Of a stretch of DNA of 64,000 bases, positions 1-8,877 are shown one piece after another. The stretch covers positions 86,772 through 150,771 of the forward strand of contig NZ_SKFH01000009.1 of the NCBI RefSeq assembly GCF_004343705.1, given 5' to 3'. Each line of letters opens with the position of its first letter. Position 1 is the stretch's first letter. This stretch comes from Flaviaesturariibacter aridisoli. Its GTDB lineage: Bacteria > Bacteroidota > Bacteroidia > Chitinophagales > Chitinophagaceae. Made by a program: the position numbers and the translations under genes. Under the pieces are notes generated by a model that made no database searches, was not told where the DNA came from, and saw only the letters and a program-made list of their open reading frames with translations.

Positions 1-252
1 GGCACGCTTCACCGGGTTGCTCTTGCGGCTCACGCAATAGGCGCAATCGAAGATGCAGTGGTTGGTAAGAAGGATCTTCAGCAGCGACACGCAGCGACCG
101 TCTTCCGTATAGGCATGGCAGATACCCATCCCTTCGGCGTTGCCCAGGCCTTTGTCCGTATTCTTGCGCTTGCTGCCACTCGAACTACAGGAAACATCAT
201 ACTTCGCGGCATCGGCCAGCACGCCCAGCTTCTCCAAAACTCGCTCATTCAT
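1..252 (-). CDS. Putative DNA modification/repair radical SAM protein, N-terminal part (cut by window edge)
   Basis: The minus strand reads from an ATG at 252 off the left edge without a stop, giving 84 residues. It carries the radical SAM cluster motif CIFDCAYC (CX3CX2C), whose cysteines hold the 4Fe-4S cluster that cleaves S-adenosylmethionine. The opening (LGVLADAAKYDVSCSSSG) and the CVSRKSN that follows the cluster match, from memory, the family called putative DNA modification/repair radical SAM protein. That family usually sits beside a uracil-DNA-glycosylase-like gene, which would lie beyond the left edge. The substrate is not established. The start is the first ATG of an ATG-AAT-GAG run; an out-of-frame ATG lies 4 bases downstream. 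The family call is fairly sure from the motif context; the function is inference. Confidence 0.8.
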   Translation of the reverse strand, partial: MNERVLEKLGVLADAAKYDVSCSSSGSKRKNTDKGLGNAEGMGICHAYTEDGRCVSLLKILLTNHCIFDCAYCVSRKSNPVKRA

Positions 253-377
253 AGGGGTCGAATAACCCTCGAATTTACTAAATTATTTAGCAGAACACAG
301 CAAGCCTAAGAAGCTTTAAGAAGGTGCTAGGGATTGTGGAAGATATAGGCTCCAGCCGGCTTCGGGCTTCTACAAAA

Positions 378-1043
378 TCAGTCGCCCGTCTTGCTGTCGG
401 GTGCCTCTACCGGCTTCGACTGGGCCGATCCCTTTTGACGCAGGAAGATGGACAAGGCCACCATCGCAAAGACCGACAGGAATTCGCTTTGCCAGTTCTG
501 GAACGATTCAAACCAGAATTTGCTGTTGCCCAGGTATGCGAAGAAGGCGTCTTGGGGCTTGCCTTCCAGGCCCTGCAACTTGTTGTAATGCTCCCAGCTT
601 CCCAGCCAGTGCAACAGGAACGAAAAAGCAAAGAGCACAAACAGGGCGATGCTCAGGGAGTTCTCATAAATCTTCCGCACCAGGCCGCCGCGACGAACGG
701 GCCAGGGCGAATCTTTCGTAACCGGCTCCTGCGCTTCCTTCTTGTCGGGGTCGTTCGATTCGGACGAACCGCGCTGGTAGAGGCAGGCGGTGAGCACCAC
801 AAACAGTGCCATCTGCAAAAACTCGCTTTCCCAGTTTTCGAATGTGGCTTCGATAAAGTGGCCCGAGCCCAGGTATTGCACAAAGCCGACCGTGGCGCCG
901 CCCTGCTCCTGCATTTCTTCGTTGAACTGTCGGAAGCCGGTAAAGGCCTGGGCAATCCAGGTGAAAAAAAACAAGCCGATGAACACGATCGATAAACCAT
1001 TGTTTTTCCAGATCCCGCCTTTTTTCCTGTTGCTGTGTTTCAT
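378..1043 (-). CDS. DUF6766 family membrane protein with internal duplication
   Basis: A 221-residue membrane protein with four predicted transmembrane segments in two pairs. The two halves are clearly duplicated: each has a hydrophobic helix, then a YLG(S/N)..F....F.NW(E/Q)SEFL block, then another helix ending in (Y/R)Q(R/K)GS. A hydrophilic acidic linker of about 30 residues separates them. This matches the uncharacterised DUF6766 family. I chose the ATG giving MKHSNRKK, because the longer frame needs a TTG with no ribosome-site support. It is separated from its neighbours by about 110 bp or more, so it is probably transcribed alone. No function can be assigned. Confidence 0.8.
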   Translation of the reverse strand: MKHSNRKKGGIWKNNGLSIVFIGLFFFTWIAQAFTGFRQFNEEMQEQGGATVGFVQYLGSGHFIEATFENWESEFLQMALFVVLTACLYQRGSSESNDPDKKEAQEPVTKDSPWPVRRGGLVRKIYENSLSIALFVLFAFSFLLHWLGSWEHYNKLQGLEGKPQDAFFAYLGNSKFWFESFQNWQSEFLSVFAMVALSIFLRQKGSAQSKPVEAPDSKTGD

Positions 1044-1154
1044 ATTTCGCGGCAATCGCCTGACCGGAACTATACAAACGCGGTGCCACTGCCCAGGTCT
1101 GTTGAAAACTTGCCGGGCGGGGGTCGTAAAGAACGTTACCGATTCGGGATCTGC

Positions 1155-1955
1155 CTACAGCCCGTAGTGCTTCCGGATCATCTTGTCGAAGCGCTGCGAA
1201 GGCAGGAGGCGCTTCAGGAGTACCGACACCTTTTCGAGGGGCTTTCCGAGGCGGTACACGCGCTTCAGGCGCGGCGTTCGCAGGAGCTCCTCCAGCAACC
1301 GGCCGAAGGCCTCAGGCGGGAGGCCCTTCTCCACGCTTTCGTTGATGAGGCGGTAGGTATGTTCAAAAGAAGCGCGGTAGGGGCTGTCGGCCGGCAGCTC
1401 CACGCGGATGCGGTTCTTATTGATGTCGGTACGCACGCCGCCGGGCTGCACTACGCAGGCCTGTATGCCGAAGGGTGCCAGCTCGGTGCGCAGGGCCTCG
1501 GTCAGTCGGTCTACGGCCGCCTTGCTGGCGCTGTAGAGGCCGCGGTAGGGCAGCCCGATCTCCGATCCGATGGACGATATGTTGATGATCTTCCCGCTCC
1601 CCTGCCGGCGCATGTGCGGCAGAACGGCCTGGCAGGTGCGCAGCACACCCACCACGTTGGTATCGAGCACGCGCTGCACGTCGTCTACCGACAGTTCCTC
1701 CACCGGCCCGGCGATGCCGAGGCCGGCATTGTTTACCAGCACGTCGATGCGGCCCGCCTGGGCCAGGATGCGGCCAAGGGCCGTAGAAATACTGGTAACG
1801 TCGGTCACGTCCATATTGACCGTATGAAACGGCTTTTCCTGCCCTTCGATGCGGCGGGAGGTACCGTACACGGTATGACCCGCGCGGGCAAGGTGGGCGG
1901 CCATTTCTTCACCGAGGCCGCTGGAGGCGCCGGTCACGAGGATCACTTGTTTCAC
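1155..1955 (-). CDS. SDR family NAD(P)-dependent oxidoreductase
   Basis: A 266-residue classical short-chain dehydrogenase/reductase. The Rossmann nucleotide motif TGASSGLG sits at the N-terminus (TGxxxGxG), NNAG in the middle, and the catalytic Ser plus YSASK (YxxxK) after it. The start is a GTG (VKQVILVTGASS), which places the glycine-rich motif at the usual distance from the N-terminus. The frame remains open upstream into the GH16 gene, but that extension has no homology-like features. The substrate cannot be told from sequence. It lies downstream of the glucan locus on the same strand, separated from it by a strong terminator hairpin, so it is probably not part of that operon. Confidence 0.9.
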   Translation of the reverse strand: MKQVILVTGASSGLGEEMAAHLARAGHTVYGTSRRIEGQEKPFHTVNMDVTDVTSISTALGRILAQAGRIDVLVNNAGLGIAGPVEELSVDDVQRVLDTNVVGVLRTCQAVLPHMRRQGSGKIINISSIGSEIGLPYRGLYSASKAAVDRLTEALRTELAPFGIQACVVQPGGVRTDINKNRIRVELPADSPYRASFEHTYRLINESVEKGLPPEAFGRLLEELLRTPRLKRVYRLGKPLEKVSVLLKRLLPSQRFDKMIRKHYGL

Positions 1956-2034
1956 GATAGCGGGAATTGTTTCGCCTGCAAAGCTGCCGCAAAATGACCA
2001 GATTGCCACCGGTAAAAGCCATTGGCCCCTAACT

Positions 2035-2070
2035 AAAAAACCCCCGTCTTGCGAACGGGGGCCTTTTAAA
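2035..2070 (-). terminator. Rho-independent terminator of the glucan utilization operon
   Basis: A perfect 7-bp stem (CCCCCGT / ACGGGGG, 2041-2047 and 2055-2061) with a 7-base loop. Read on the minus strand it is followed by a run of T (the AAAAAA at 2035-2040 on the plus strand). It lies 14 bp beyond the stop codon of the GH16 gene, where the SusC-to-GH16 transcript should end. A TTTT also follows on the plus strand, but no plus-strand gene ends here. Confidence 0.85.
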
Positions 2071-2083
2071 AACACACACTTGC

Positions 2084-3280
2084 TTATTGGTACACGCGGA
2101 TATAATCCACAATAAGCCACTGGGGGAAACGCGTCGTCGCGTCGGGGTTGCCGGGCCAGTTGCCGCCAACGGCCAGGTTGAAGATCAGGTAGAACTGCTC
2201 GTTGAAGGGCCAGTTGGCCGTTCCTACGTCGGCGCGGTTCACCGTCGAATACAGGTTACCGTCTACGATCCACTTGATCTGATCCTGCTTCCATTCAAGC
2301 GAGAATACATGAAACTCGTCGTTGAAAACGCCGCCGTTGGGGAGCGTATAGCCACGGCTGATCTGGGTGCTGCCGGGGCCGGGGCCGTAGTGCACGGTAC
2401 CGTACACTTTGCCGGGCTCATGCCCGATCGCTTCCATCAGGTCGATCTCGCCACTACGCGGCCAGCCACCGTACACATTGTCCTGCGGCAGCAGCCACAG
2501 CGCCGGCCAGATGCCTTTGCCGCGCGGGAGACGGGCGCGGATGTCGATGCGCCCATACTTGAAAGACTTCTTACCCGCCGTGAGGATCTTGGACGATGTG
2601 TAGTTCTTACCGCTGTACGACTCGGGCCGCGCCTCGATGAGGAGGGCGCCGTCCTGGAAAAACAGGTTCTCCGGGCGGTCGGTATAATATTCAAGCTCGT
2701 TGTTGCCCCAGCCGCACAGGTTCGGACAACCGTCGCCATTCTGGTTGGTCCAGAAGGTGGAGCTGAGCGCGCCGCTGTTGAACTCATCGCTCCAGGCCAG
2801 CGTGTAGCCGGGGTAGCCCGAGGGCGCGTTATAGCCGGCGTTGGTAAAGGGCACCCGGGTATCGTCGTTTGTAAGCGTGGCCGTTGCCGTTGCGCGGTAC
2901 AGGGTGGCGCCGGTGGGGTTGCTCAGGATCACCTGGAAGGTCTCGTCGCCTTCACGCGCGTCGTCGCCCGACACGGTGATCGACAGCTGCTTTTCGCGCT
3001 CGCCCGCGGCGAAGGTCAGCGTGCCACCGGATACGGCCACGTAGTCGTCGCCCGATACAGCCGAGCCATCCTGCGTGCGGTATTGTACGGTCACGGGACC
3101 GGCAGCGGCCACATCGAGCGCCACGCGCAGCGTGAACGAGTTGCTGCCGTTGCCCTCGGCGCGGCTGTTGTCGTCGATGCTGATCTGCGGGGTGACAGAC
3201 GTATTGCCGCCATTGCCGCCGCTGCCTTTCTTGCAGGCCAGCGCTGCCACGAGCATCAGGGGGATCAGGTTCATTTTCAT
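2084..3280 (-). CDS. Glycoside hydrolase family 16 lipoprotein (laminarinase-like) with N-terminal Calx-beta domain
   Basis: A 398-residue predicted surface lipoprotein. The signal peptide ends in the lipobox LVAALAC (Cys16), followed by a Gly-rich linker. A Calx-beta-type domain spans about 30-138 (SVSGDDY, EREKQLSITV, DDAREGDETFQV). The C-terminal GH16 jelly roll spans about 155-398, with the catalytic motif EIDLME: Glu278 nucleophile, Asp280, Glu283 acid/base. GH16 enzymes of this type are endo-beta-1,3- or 1,3-1,4-glucanases. As the last gene of a locus that also encodes GH30, GH3, GH5 and SusC/D, it probably makes the first endo cuts in a beta-glucan outside the cell. Start ATG is 23 bp after the GH30 stop, consistent with one transcript. 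Exact linkage specificity is inference. Confidence 0.93.
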   Translation of the reverse strand: MKMNLIPLMLVAALACKKGSGGNGGNTSVTPQISIDDNSRAEGNGSNSFTLRVALDVAAAGPVTVQYRTQDGSAVSGDDYVAVSGGTLTFAAGEREKQLSITVSGDDAREGDETFQVILSNPTGATLYRATATATLTNDDTRVPFTNAGYNAPSGYPGYTLAWSDEFNSGALSSTFWTNQNGDGCPNLCGWGNNELEYYTDRPENLFFQDGALLIEARPESYSGKNYTSSKILTAGKKSFKYGRIDIRARLPRGKGIWPALWLLPQDNVYGGWPRSGEIDLMEAIGHEPGKVYGTVHYGPGPGSTQISRGYTLPNGGVFNDEFHVFSLEWKQDQIKWIVDGNLYSTVNRADVGTANWPFNEQFYLIFNLAVGGNWPGNPDATTRFPQWLIVDYIRVYQ

Positions 3281-3303
3281 ATCCTCGTTTCGTTTCTTTT
3301 AAA

Positions 3304-4761
3304 TTACCATACAAAAGTAGCGGCCGAGCCGGCGTTCAGCACCGTGGCCGCCCAGCGGCCCCCGTAGCGGATGTTGAAGGCCTGCGGCGAACCTCCGTCG
3401 TTGAGTACCAGCAGTACCTTCTTTCCGTCGGGGCGACGGAAGGCAACGCTGTACAGGTTGCCCGTGTTGCCTGACTGGATACGCACGGACCCAGGTGTCA
3501 CAAAGCGCGAAGCCTGCGCGATGATGTAATACGATACGTTGCGGGTGACGTTGCTCCCGGAGATGGTCAGCGCGCCCTTGCATACGTCGCAACCACCCGG
3601 TGTATGCGGCCCGAAGGAAAGGTCGTTGGCCAGGTTCCACTCAAGCGCATTGCGGCTCCAGTTGCGCATCGACCCGATAATGACGTTGCGCAGGTGCCAG
3701 CGCAGGTCGCCGCCGAATGATCCGTTCGAAGCGGTGTATTGCTCCGTGAAGTATATGTTCCGGTCGGGGTGAGCGTTGTGCACCTGCGACAGCGCGCTGA
3801 TGTCGCCGGCATACAGGTGAAAGGCCGATCCGTCCACGAAGGCTTTGGCGGCAGCGTCGGCCAGCACGTTCAGCGGGTAGTCGGGGCGGTCGCAGTTGTG
3901 GTCCCAGATAATGATCTTGGTAGTGATCCCGGCAGCCTGGAAGGCAGGCCCGAGGTGGTTCTTCACAAAATCGGCCTGCTGTGCGGCGGTCATCACCATG
4001 CTCGGGTTGTTGCCTCCGTGCAGGGGTTCGTTCTGCACCGTGATGGCCTGCACCGGTAAGCCGCGCTGTTGCATCGCCTGCAGGTACTTGACGAAGTACT
4101 GCGCATAGGCTCCGTAGAATTGCGGGAGCAGGCTTCCGCCAACGGAGGAGCCGTTGTCCTTCATCCAGGCCGGCGGCGACCAGGGCGAAGCCAGTAATTG
4201 CAGCGACGGGTTGATGGAGCGGATCTGCTGCAGCAGGGGCAGCAGGCTTTGCTCTTCGGCCGCGATGGAAAAGTGCTGCAGCGTTGGGTCGGTTTGGCCC
4301 GCCGGAAGGTCGTCGTAGGAATACACTGAGGCGCTCAGGTCGGAGGCGCCGATGCTGATGCGCAGGTAGTTGACGGCGATGGCGCCATCGTCGGAGGAGA
4401 AAAGCTCCCGGAGCAAGGTCTGACGGGCGCCCGCGGGCAGCGACTGCAGGAGGCCGGCGCTGCCCCCGGTGAGTGTGTAGCCGAAGCCGTCAACCGTTTG
4501 AAAGGTCTGGGCCGTATCGATGTCGATATTGGGATAGCTGTTTGCCGTAGTGCCGAAGTTGAGCGGTGTTGTCAGCGGCTGCAGCAGTTGATTGCCGTCG
4601 CTGCTCGTTACCCAGGCAGAGAGGTCGGATCCGGTGGGGCCCGGAGCGGGAGGATTGCTCCCCCCGGCCCCGTTGGCCGACCCGGCGCCTTTCTTCGCGC
4701 AACCACCCGCCAGGGCCAGTGCGCTGCAAAAGGCGATACCGTAGAAATACAGGCGTTTCAT
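3304..4761 (-). CDS. Glycoside hydrolase family 30 lipoprotein (beta-1,6-glucanase/glucosylceramidase-like)
   Basis: A 485-residue lipoprotein; the lipobox LALAGGC gives Cys21, followed by a low-complexity Gly/Ser/Pro linker to about residue 45. The (beta/alpha)8 barrel of GH30 follows, with VQNEP (Glu245, predicted acid/base) and YFTEQ (Glu340, predicted nucleophile). A beta-sandwich at the C-terminus ends in AATFVW. Bacteroidota GH30 enzymes of this kind commonly act as beta-1,6-glucanases, which would remove the 1,6 branches or runs of laminarin or fungal glucan. Only 6 bp separate it from the upstream GH3 gene, so co-transcription is near certain. The first codons contain one copy of the iterated GTATTTCTAC motif. 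Confidence 0.92.
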   Translation of the reverse strand: MKRLYFYGIAFCSALALAGGCAKKGAGSANGAGGSNPPAPGPTGSDLSAWVTSSDGNQLLQPLTTPLNFGTTANSYPNIDIDTAQTFQTVDGFGYTLTGGSAGLLQSLPAGARQTLLRELFSSDDGAIAVNYLRISIGASDLSASVYSYDDLPAGQTDPTLQHFSIAAEEQSLLPLLQQIRSINPSLQLLASPWSPPAWMKDNGSSVGGSLLPQFYGAYAQYFVKYLQAMQQRGLPVQAITVQNEPLHGGNNPSMVMTAAQQADFVKNHLGPAFQAAGITTKIIIWDHNCDRPDYPLNVLADAAAKAFVDGSAFHLYAGDISALSQVHNAHPDRNIYFTEQYTASNGSFGGDLRWHLRNVIIGSMRNWSRNALEWNLANDLSFGPHTPGGCDVCKGALTISGSNVTRNVSYYIIAQASRFVTPGSVRIQSGNTGNLYSVAFRRPDGKKVLLVLNDGGSPQAFNIRYGGRWAATVLNAGSAATFVW

Positions 4762-4767
4762 AGTAAT

Positions 4768-6972
4768 TTATTGCAGGGTGATACGCGCGCTCAGCGGAAG
4801 GCTGCGGGAAGAACCGCCTACGAGGATATCGTAAGCGCCACCGTCGCTGACCCATTTGCTTTGCACATCATTGTAATACTGGAAAGCGTCTTCGTTCAGT
4901 GTGAGCGTCACTTGCTTGCTTTCGCCGGGTTGCAGCCACACTTTCTGGAAGCCCTTGAGCTCGCGCTCGGGGCGCGGCAGCGATGGGCGCTGCTGGTGTA
5001 CGTATAGTTGCGCCGTTTCAGCGCCGGCCACCTTGCCCGTGTTCGTCACCGTGAAGGTTACCGTGGCGCGCTTGCCCTTTGCCGCCGTCTTGATGTTGCT
5101 GTAGCGGAAGCTGGTGTAGGAAAGACCGTGACCGAAGGCGAACTGCGGCTCCACCTTCCAGGTGTCGAAGTAGCGGTAGCCCACGTAGATGTCGTCGTTG
5201 TAATTCACGATGCCGTCTTTGCCGGGATACTCACCCAGCTTGTGGGCAGGCGCTTCGGCAAGCGTTTTCGGGAAGGTCATCGGGAGCTTGCCCGACGGGT
5301 TCACTTCGCCAAACAGGATCCGGGCGAGGGCGTTGCCGCCTTCCATACCGGGATACCAGGCCTGCAGGATGGCGGGCGCAGCGTCTACCCAGCGGGTCAT
5401 GTCCATCGCGCCGCCACCCATCAGCACCACGATGGTGCGCGGGTTGGCTTTCAGCACAGCGCTGATGAGCGCGTCCTGGTTGAAGGGCAGGTTCATGTCG
5501 GGCTTGTCCACGTCTTCGGCATCGTAGGCATTGTCGGCCCAAACGGTATGGTTGTAGCCGTGGAAGGAGCCACCCACGTAAACCACCACGTCGGCCGCAG
5601 CGGCTGCGTCGGTGGCTGCCCGGATCGAAGCTTCATCGGCCTGGGCATCGCGGGCCACGGCATAGCCGGGCACGTAGGTAATCTGCGCGCTGTTGCCTAC
5701 GAGTTTGCGCAGCCCTTCGAGGGGCGTGATCTCGTAGAACGCTTTCACCTGCGAAGAGCCGCCACCCATGGCCTGCTTGCGGTCGGCGTTGGCGCCGATG
5801 ACGGCGATGCGGCGCACGGCGCTTTTCTGCAGGGGCAGCAGCGCGTTGCTGTTCTTGAGCAGCACAATGCCTTCCTCGGCAATGCGGCGCGCCGTTTCCT
5901 GGTGCCCTTTCGTGTTGTAAGCACCTTTCTTGCGCTTGCCATCGATCACGTTGGTCTTCAGCATCACGTAAAGAATGCGGCGCACTTTATCGTCCACCAG
6001 GTATTCGGGCATACGGCCGCTGCGCACTAAACTGAGCACCGAATCGGCCATGTAAAATTTGTTGTAATCAGGGTTGGGCAGCATCGCCAGGTCGGTGCCC
6101 ATCTCCACGTCGGTGCCGTTCCACATTGCCTGCTGCGTGTGGTGTACGGCGCCCCAGTCGCTCATAAGCACGCCTTTGAGGCCCCACTCCTTTTTCAGGA
6201 TGTCGTTGACGAGGTAGTGGTTCTCGGTAGCCCACTGCCCGCGCACTTTGTTGTAGGACCCCATGATGGTGTTGGCCTTGCCTTCCACGATAGCGGCGCG
6301 GAAGCCGGGCAGGTAGATTTCGCGGAGCGCCCGCTCGCTCAGGTGCACGTCGATGGACGTACGCTTGACCTCCTGGTTGTTGAGGGCATAGTGCTTGACG
6401 CAGGCAGAGATGCCCTGGTCCTGAACGCCATTTACGTAGCCCACTACGAGGCGCGAAACGAGGTACGGATCTTCGCTCTGGTATTCGAAGTTGCGGCCGT
6501 TGAGGGGCGTGCGGATGATGTTGATACCGGGGCCGAGGATGACGTCCTTGCCGCGGGCGGCGGCCTCGCTGCCCAGCACGGAGCCGAAGGCATAGCCCAG
6601 CTGCGGGTTCCAGGTAGCGGCGAGACAAACACCCACGGGAAGTGCCGTGCCCGAATCGTATACGTTGCGGTCGGCATCCCAATCGCGGCCGTGCTCCACG
6701 CGCACGCCGTGCGGGCCGTCCGACATTTTCCACTCGGGGATGTGGAGGCGCGGCACGCCGCCGGAGGTGAAGGAGGAAGTGGCGTGGATCATGTTGACCT
6801 TTTCTTCGAGGGTCATCTGGCGCAGCAGCGACTCGGCCTGTGCTTCCAGCGAAGATTCCGAGGGCGTACCCTTGGCCACCTTCACCGGCGTTTTATTCTG
6901 GGCCGCCGCGGGCAGGCTTAGGGCCACGCAGCCCGCAAGCAGGAAGCGCGTGAACAGAGGTATCGTTTTCAT
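4768..6972 (-). CDS. Glycoside hydrolase family 3 beta-glucosidase
   Basis: A 734-residue exported GH3 enzyme. The signal peptide ends near ALSLPAAAQ; there is no lipobox Cys, so it is probably periplasmic. The N-terminal barrel contains KHYALNNQE and the nucleophile motif VLMSDWG (Asp272). The alpha/beta sandwich domain (about 370-590) and a C-terminal fibronectin-III-like domain (about 630-734, with PERELKGF and LNEDAFQYYN) follow in the usual order. The full length is normal for a bacterial beta-glucosidase. In this locus it would release glucose from the oligosaccharides delivered by SusC/D. It is the third hydrolase gene of the operon, between GH5 and GH30. Confidence 0.95.
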   Translation of the reverse strand: MKTIPLFTRFLLAGCVALSLPAAAQNKTPVKVAKGTPSESSLEAQAESLLRQMTLEEKVNMIHATSSFTSGGVPRLHIPEWKMSDGPHGVRVEHGRDWDADRNVYDSGTALPVGVCLAATWNPQLGYAFGSVLGSEAAARGKDVILGPGINIIRTPLNGRNFEYQSEDPYLVSRLVVGYVNGVQDQGISACVKHYALNNQEVKRTSIDVHLSERALREIYLPGFRAAIVEGKANTIMGSYNKVRGQWATENHYLVNDILKKEWGLKGVLMSDWGAVHHTQQAMWNGTDVEMGTDLAMLPNPDYNKFYMADSVLSLVRSGRMPEYLVDDKVRRILYVMLKTNVIDGKRKKGAYNTKGHQETARRIAEEGIVLLKNSNALLPLQKSAVRRIAVIGANADRKQAMGGGSSQVKAFYEITPLEGLRKLVGNSAQITYVPGYAVARDAQADEASIRAATDAAAAADVVVYVGGSFHGYNHTVWADNAYDAEDVDKPDMNLPFNQDALISAVLKANPRTIVVLMGGGAMDMTRWVDAAPAILQAWYPGMEGGNALARILFGEVNPSGKLPMTFPKTLAEAPAHKLGEYPGKDGIVNYNDDIYVGYRYFDTWKVEPQFAFGHGLSYTSFRYSNIKTAAKGKRATVTFTVTNTGKVAGAETAQLYVHQQRPSLPRPERELKGFQKVWLQPGESKQVTLTLNEDAFQYYNDVQSKWVSDGGAYDILVGGSSRSLPLSARITLQ

Positions 6973-6996
6973 GTTGGTTCTTTTAAGGGTTAGAGA

Positions 6997-8763
6997 TCAT
7001 TGGCTGCCCTTCTCATCGGGCAGCGCCTCAAAGCGCAGGTAGTTCACCGCCAGTCCTTCCCCGGCCGACCCGATGCGGATGCGGCTACGTCCTGCGGGCA
7101 GGTACACGGGCTCGGAGCGGGTATACTTCCAACTTTCACCACCCGTTGCGTCCAGCTTCACCGCTGCTCCATTGACCCAGAGCAGGGGCTGTGCATCCCC
7201 CTCGGCGCGCAGGCGCAGCCCAAGGCGGTAGGTGCCCGGCGCAGTCACGTCCACCGAGTATTGCAGCCATTCCCGGTCGCCGAGGCTTGCCACCTGGAAA
7301 CCAATGCCGCTGTCGGCACAGGGCAGTATATCTACGGGATCGTTGCGAAAGGTCCAGCCGCGGTTCCATTCGGTGCGTTTGCCGGAAGAAACCCAATAGT
7401 TGCCGGAGTCGCGGGCGAAGTAAGCTTCCCCGTTGCGGCCCAGGTCGAAGTGAACGGCCCAGACGGTCGTATCGGGACCGATGGAATGCGGTTGAAACGG
7501 ACGTGTATCGTGCGACCCCACCTGGCGAAACAGGGCGTCTACCACGTCGGGGTGGTAGTGCGCGCGGTCGGTGCGGCTGTCGCGCGCCAATTGCATCAGT
7601 CCGCGGAAAGCAGCGTCCGGAGCGGGCTTCCGACCCCGGCCCTTGAGCCAGGATTGCACGGCGCGAAAGTCATCGTTGTTGGGAATTTCGAACGGGTTAT
7701 TCATCCCCATCTTTTTGTGCGGCCACCAGGCCCAGCCGATGTCGTGGCGTTCGAGCAATTCCACCGCGTCGCGAAACCAGGCGTTCGAGTTCTCACCCGA
7801 TTCGCCCATCCACACGGGAATACCGTAACGCTTCCGCAGATCGGCGATGCCGGCGATCGCACCTTCGTTGTTGTCGTTCCAGTACTTGTGAAAGCTAAGG
7901 GCCATGTTGCTGTCCCAGGGAGGCAGTACTCCGCGGTAGTTGTTGCCCCAGCAGTTGCCCTCGATGATGACCAGGTGGTTTTTATCCACGCGGCGGACGG
8001 CTGTCGTCAGGCGCATGTAAAACGCGCGCAGCGGTGCATTGCTGCTGTCGTTGCAGCCGTTGCGGTCCTGTGGGTTGCTGAAGTTCCAGTTGGGTTCGTT
8101 GATCAGGTCGTAAGCGCCGATCCAGGGTTCGCGGGCATAGCGTTCGGCAAGGCGGGTCCAGAGGGCCACGGTCTTGTTTTGAGCGGCGCTGTCCTGCCAG
8201 AGTGGTGCGCGGCTGCTGTCGCGGTCGGAAATGGGCAGGTCATTGCCCTGCCCGCCCGGCGCGGCGTGGAGGTCCAGGATGAGGTACATCCGCTTGGCGG
8301 CACACCAGCGCAGCAAGGAGTCGGTGAGGGTGAAGCCTTTGGAAAGCCAGGTGTTGCGGCCTTTTACGGGCTCGCGGTCCACCGGGAGGGTAAAGAGGTT
8401 GTAGTGCATCGGCAGCCGCACGGAATTGAAGCCCCAGGCCGCGAGGGAATCGATATCGGCGCGGGTGACAAAGCCGTCGAGCCAGGCATCGTAAAATGCT
8501 TTTGTACGTTCGATTCCCACCAGGGTCTCGAGTTGCTGGCGGATCTCCTGCTGGTTGACCGGGCCGCCCGAAAGCTGCAGCATGTAAGGCTCCTGGAGCA
8601 TCCAGCCGCCGAGGCCCATCCCCCGTAGTAATACGGGACGTCCGCTGCCGTCGGCGAGGCGGTCGCCCTGCGCATGCAGGAAACCCTGCGCGGAGCCGTT
8701 GACGGCGCCGAGCAACGCGATGGTACAGGCAATAAGGGATCGTATCGTTCGGAGGTAACGCAA
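6997..8763 (-). CDS. Glycoside hydrolase family 5 glucanase with C-terminal CBM6-like domain
   Basis: About 588 residues. A signal peptide (LIACTIALLGAVNGSAQG) is followed by a GH5 barrel with RLPMHYN, DLHAAPGG, LINEPN (Glu223 acid/base) and MGESGE (Glu321 nucleophile). A C-terminal beta-sandwich of about 140 residues (GIGFQVASLGDREWLQYSVDV, LPAGRSRIRIG, NYLRFE) looks like a family-6 carbohydrate-binding module. No ATG is available near the signal peptide. I placed the start at TTG 8763; a GTG at 8829 adds 22 residues that would precede the signal. GH5 enzymes of this style include exo- and endo-beta-1,3/1,4-glucanases. Its operon place supports beta-glucan as substrate. The start is the least certain point. 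Confidence 0.88.
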   Translation of the reverse strand: MRYLRTIRSLIACTIALLGAVNGSAQGFLHAQGDRLADGSGRPVLLRGMGLGGWMLQEPYMLQLSGGPVNQQEIRQQLETLVGIERTKAFYDAWLDGFVTRADIDSLAAWGFNSVRLPMHYNLFTLPVDREPVKGRNTWLSKGFTLTDSLLRWCAAKRMYLILDLHAAPGGQGNDLPISDRDSSRAPLWQDSAAQNKTVALWTRLAERYAREPWIGAYDLINEPNWNFSNPQDRNGCNDSSNAPLRAFYMRLTTAVRRVDKNHLVIIEGNCWGNNYRGVLPPWDSNMALSFHKYWNDNNEGAIAGIADLRKRYGIPVWMGESGENSNAWFRDAVELLERHDIGWAWWPHKKMGMNNPFEIPNNDDFRAVQSWLKGRGRKPAPDAAFRGLMQLARDSRTDRAHYHPDVVDALFRQVGSHDTRPFQPHSIGPDTTVWAVHFDLGRNGEAYFARDSGNYWVSSGKRTEWNRGWTFRNDPVDILPCADSGIGFQVASLGDREWLQYSVDVTAPGTYRLGLRLRAEGDAQPLLWVNGAAVKLDATGGESWKYTRSEPVYLPAGRSRIRIGSAGEGLAVNYLRFEALPDEKGSQ

Positions 8764-8877
8764 AATCGGGAGGTTAGCGCCGCAGGTAAGAAAGGGGGCT
8801 CGGGACCTGGAAAGGCCCCGAAGACCCACCTGTTCTTGTGACTGCTTGCTTATGTCAGAGAAAACTGCGCGAAGGGA

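Noticed and set aside
1035..1997. Long plus-strand open frame opposite the SDR gene
   Set aside because: It is antisense to a gene with clear SDR motifs; its composition (many Arg, Gly, His, Val) is that of a GC-rich shadow frame.
8763..8829. Longer GH5 protein from GTG 8829
   Set aside because: It would put 22 residues in front of a good signal peptide; I kept the shorter TTG start and noted the doubt.
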